Part shown: piece after piece, positions 4,599 through 5,980 of the stretch
Layout: each line of letters opens with the position of its first letter
How positions within the stretch are numbered: position 1 is the stretch's first letter
DNA from: Chitinophagaceae bacterium
Lineage (GTDB): Bacteria; Bacteroidota; Bacteroidia; Chitinophagales; Chitinophagaceae
Reading direction: 5' to 3'
NCBI GenBank assembly: GCA_021323155.1
Contig: JAJTCI010000155.1
Span: 1-5,980 of the forward strand
DNA length: 5,980 nucleotides
Made by a program: the position numbers and the translations under genes
The notes under the pieces: generated by a model
Told to the model about the DNA's origin: nothing
Seen by the model: only the letters and a program-made list of their open reading frames with translations
The model's database searches: none

Positions 4599-4618
4599 CT
4601 AGTTGCATAAACAACTAG
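4599..4618 (+). promoter_or_regulatory. Hairpin at the 5' end of the etfB mRNA
   Basis: CTAGTTG (4599-4605) and CAACTAG (4612-4618) form a perfect 7-bp stem with loop CATAAA. It begins at or within a few bases of the predicted transcription start and ends 8 nt before the start codon. A hairpin so placed could protect the 5' end of the mRNA or be a palindromic operator just downstream of the promoter. Confidence 0.5.
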
Positions 4619-4626
4619 TTTGGAAC

Positions 4627-5370
4627 ATGAAGATCTTAGTTTGTATATCGAAAACACCGGATACCACTTCGCGTATCGCATTTAAAGACGGCAACACGAA
4701 ATTTGACGAGGCCGGGGTGCAGTGGATCATCAATCCATACGACGAATGGTATGCCCTGGTACGTGCAATCGAACTCAAAGAAAAAGACGCTTCGGCTGTA
4801 TTGCACCTGGTGACAGTTGGCGGTACGGACGCGGAACCGATCATCCGGAAAGCCCTGGCGCTGGGCGGTGACGAAGCCATCCGGGTGAATGCGCAGAGCG
4901 ATGACCGTTATTTTATCGCCGCACAGATCGCCGAGGTGGCGAAGCAAGGCGGTTACGACCTGGTATTTACCGGCAAAGAAACCATCGATTTCAATAGTTC
5001 GTCTGTAGGCGGTATGGTAGCGGAGCTACTGGACATGCCTTATATTTCTCTTGCTACGAAATTTGAATTGAACGGTACGACGGCTACCATTAACCGCGAG
5101 ATCGAAGGTGGTGAAGAAGTGAACGAGGTGACCCTTCCCGTGGTGATCAGTTGCCAGAAGGGCGTAGCCGAACAACGCATCCCGAATATGCGCGGCATCA
5201 TGGCGGCCAGGACGAAGCCTTTGAAGGTGTTGGAGCCTGCAGCCGTCGACGCGCTGACCAGCGTGGTGAGCTATGAAACGCCGCCGCCGAAGGCAGGGGT
5301 TAAACTGGTTGACCCGGAGAATGTGGCGGAGTTGGTGCGGTTGTTACATGAGGAGGCGAAAGCCATCTAA
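4627..5370 (+). CDS. etfB: Electron transfer flavoprotein, beta subunit
   Basis: The 247-residue product begins MKILVCISKTPDTTSRIAF and shows the ETF-beta pattern throughout: INPYDEWYALVRAIELKE (35-52), the AMP/nucleotide-binding stretch TGKETIDFNSSSVGGMVAEL (115-134), and the family signature area with REIEGGEE (157-164) and LPVVISCQKG to IPNMRGIMAA (170-194). EtfB pairs with EtfA; the dimer carries FAD and takes electrons from acyl-CoA and other flavin dehydrogenases, passing them to ETF-quinone oxidoreductase. The length is typical (about 245-260). ATG 4627 is preferred over the in-frame TTG at 4603 because the family starts directly with M-K-I-L-V and the TTG lies in the leader hairpin. 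The gene has its own strong promoter. The partner gene follows after a gap of 133 bp, unusually long for this pair. Confidence 0.96.
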   Translation: MKILVCISKTPDTTSRIAFKDGNTKFDEAGVQWIINPYDEWYALVRAIELKEKDASAVLHLVTVGGTDAEPIIRKALALGGDEAIRVNAQSDDRYFIAAQIAEVAKQGGYDLVFTGKETIDFNSSSVGGMVAELLDMPYISLATKFELNGTTATINREIEGGEEVNEVTLPVVISCQKGVAEQRIPNMRGIMAARTKPLKVLEPAAVDALTSVVSYETPPPKAGVKLVDPENVAELVRLLHEEAKAI

Positions 5371-5398
5371 GAATTTGGGATTTGATGTTTGCAGTTTG
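5371..5398. repeat. Heptamer array (nnntttg) starting right after the etfB stop
   Basis: Four units: gaatttg, ggatttg, atgtttg, cagtttg. The first base follows the TAA of etfB directly. The 70 bp between this array and the next (5399-5468) contain no promoter match or terminator that I can support, in keeping with one etfB-etfA transcript. Confidence 0.7.
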
Positions 5399-5468
5399 AA
5401 ATCACGTCAGCTTCAGAATCATTTCTCAGCAAGGGTGCATTGAAAAAATAAACCGGATTGAGCTTTTG

Positions 5469-5503
5469 GAATTTCAAATCTCAAACCTCAAATTTCAAAT
5501 TGT
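5469..5503. repeat. Heptamer array in opposite sense, ending at the etfA start codon
   Basis: Units gaatttc, aaatctc, aaacctc, aaatttc, aaattgt; the last base is directly before the ATG of etfA. Read on the minus strand it gives gaaattt / gaggttt / gagattt, the same kind of word as the array at 5371-5398, so the two arrays oppose each other. It also replaces any Shine-Dalgarno sequence for etfA. Confidence 0.7.
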
Positions 5504-5980
5504 ATGGTTTTAGTTTTTATTGATCATAGTGACGGACATATCAAGAAATCGTCTTTAGAGGCCATGACCTATGGTAGTGACCTAGCAAAACAGATGGGTA
5601 CGGGTGCTGAAGGCTTGTTGCTGGGTACCGTGAACGACGACCTAGCCGCATTGGGTAAATATGGAATTACGAAAGTGCACCAGGTGAATAATGAAAGTTT
5701 GAATAACCTGGACGCACAGGTGTATGCGAAAGCGATCGCTGAGGCGGTTACGTCAACAAGCGCGAAAGTGATCGTGTTCTCTCATAACCAGAATGGTCGT
5801 GCAGTAGCAGCAAGGGTGGGCGCGAGACTGAAGGCAGGGGTGGTGACTGGGGCGGTGGCGCTACCGAAGACAGACGATGGATTCGTGGTCAAGAAATCAG
5901 TTTTCTCCGCCAAGGCTTTTGCGCACGTGAAGATCAGCAGCGATATCAAGGTAATTTCGCTCAACCCGAATAGTTATAAG
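5504..5980 (+). CDS. etfA: Electron transfer flavoprotein, alpha subunit (N-terminal part, cut by right window edge)
   Basis: An open frame of 159 codons runs from ATG 5504 off the end of the window. It begins MVLVFIDHSDGHIKKSSLEA and contains EAMTYGSDLAKQ (19-30), a run of Val/Ile strands (KVIVFSHNQNGRAVAARVGA, 88-107) and AGVVTGAVAL (111-120). This is the typical domain I of ETF-alpha, which packs against EtfB. About half the gene is present (the family is about 310-330 residues). The C-terminal FAD-binding domain II with its conserved Gly/Arg/Ser motifs lies beyond the edge, so its integrity cannot be judged. It is the second gene of the etfB-etfA operon, with no promoter of its own that I can identify. 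There is no Shine-Dalgarno sequence; the leader is the repeat array ending at 5503. Confidence 0.93.
   Translation, partial: MVLVFIDHSDGHIKKSSLEAMTYGSDLAKQMGTGAEGLLLGTVNDDLAALGKYGITKVHQVNNESLNNLDAQVYAKAIAEAVTSTSAKVIVFSHNQNGRAVAARVGARLKAGVVTGAVALPKTDDGFVVKKSVFSAKAFAHVKISSDIKVISLNPNSYK

Noticed and set aside
4603..4626. TTG start for etfB eight codons upstream
   Set aside because: The ETF-beta family begins at M-K-I-L-V, and the TTG is within the 5' leader hairpin close to the predicted transcription start.
4297..4681. Minus-strand frames upstream of the TPR gene (4297-4572, 4469-4681) as genes or pseudogene remnants
   Set aside because: They run through the heptamer array, the nested inverted repeat and the etfB promoter, and resemble no protein I know. 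Repeated FLISY-like words in them come from the heptamers.
5782..5964. Minus-strand 60-codon frame near the right edge
   Set aside because: It lies inside etfA, whose frame is continuous and family-typical on the plus strand.

Overview
The window looks like chromosomal DNA from a Bacteroidota bacterium, most likely of the Chitinophagaceae (Chitinophaga-like). Three things point there: the gene order thrS-infC, promoters of the Bacteroidota type (TTG or TTTG, then TAnnTTTG), and house-keeping proteins with Bacteroidota-style sequence. This placement rests on recognising protein and promoter families by eye, not on a search.

Layout. Positions 1-77 (minus) hold the first 25 codons of infC (IF-3), and 199-2136 (minus) the complete thrS, so the left third is the start of a thrS-infC translation operon read right to left. 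A 125-bp divergent promoter region separates thrS from a secreted two-domain protein of unknown function (2262-3380, plus). A very acidic 76-residue protein follows in convergent orientation (3491-3721, minus). The 357-bp stretch 3722-4078 has no conventional gene but is not empty. On the plus strand it carries a complete small transcription unit: a consensus promoter at 3804-3832, a 19-codon reading frame at 3866-3925, and an intrinsic terminator at 3944-3967. It also holds a 22-bp perfect palindrome set in a repeat array. A small TPR protein (4079-4390, minus) comes next. A divergent region with a textbook promoter then leads into etfB (4627-5370) and etfA (5504 to the right edge, incomplete), the two subunits of electron transfer flavoprotein.

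How the genes relate. ThrRS and IF-3 serve translation. EtfB and EtfA form one FAD/AMP-containing heterodimer that passes electrons from acyl-CoA and related dehydrogenases towards the quinone pool. The genes between them are lineage-type proteins of unknown role, and the window shows no functional link among them.

Most unusual features. (1) The orphan small transcription unit at about 3838-3967. (2) Degenerate tandem repeats with a 7-bp period in nearly every intergenic gap. The words differ (gtgaaaa, caggttg, gaataag, nnntttg, aaatttc), and the arrays often abut a stop or start codon. (3) The palindrome at 3999-4020 appears to have inserted into one such array, because a nearly identical uninterrupted copy lies about 400 bp away. 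No mobile element, CRISPR array, tRNA or rRNA gene was seen.
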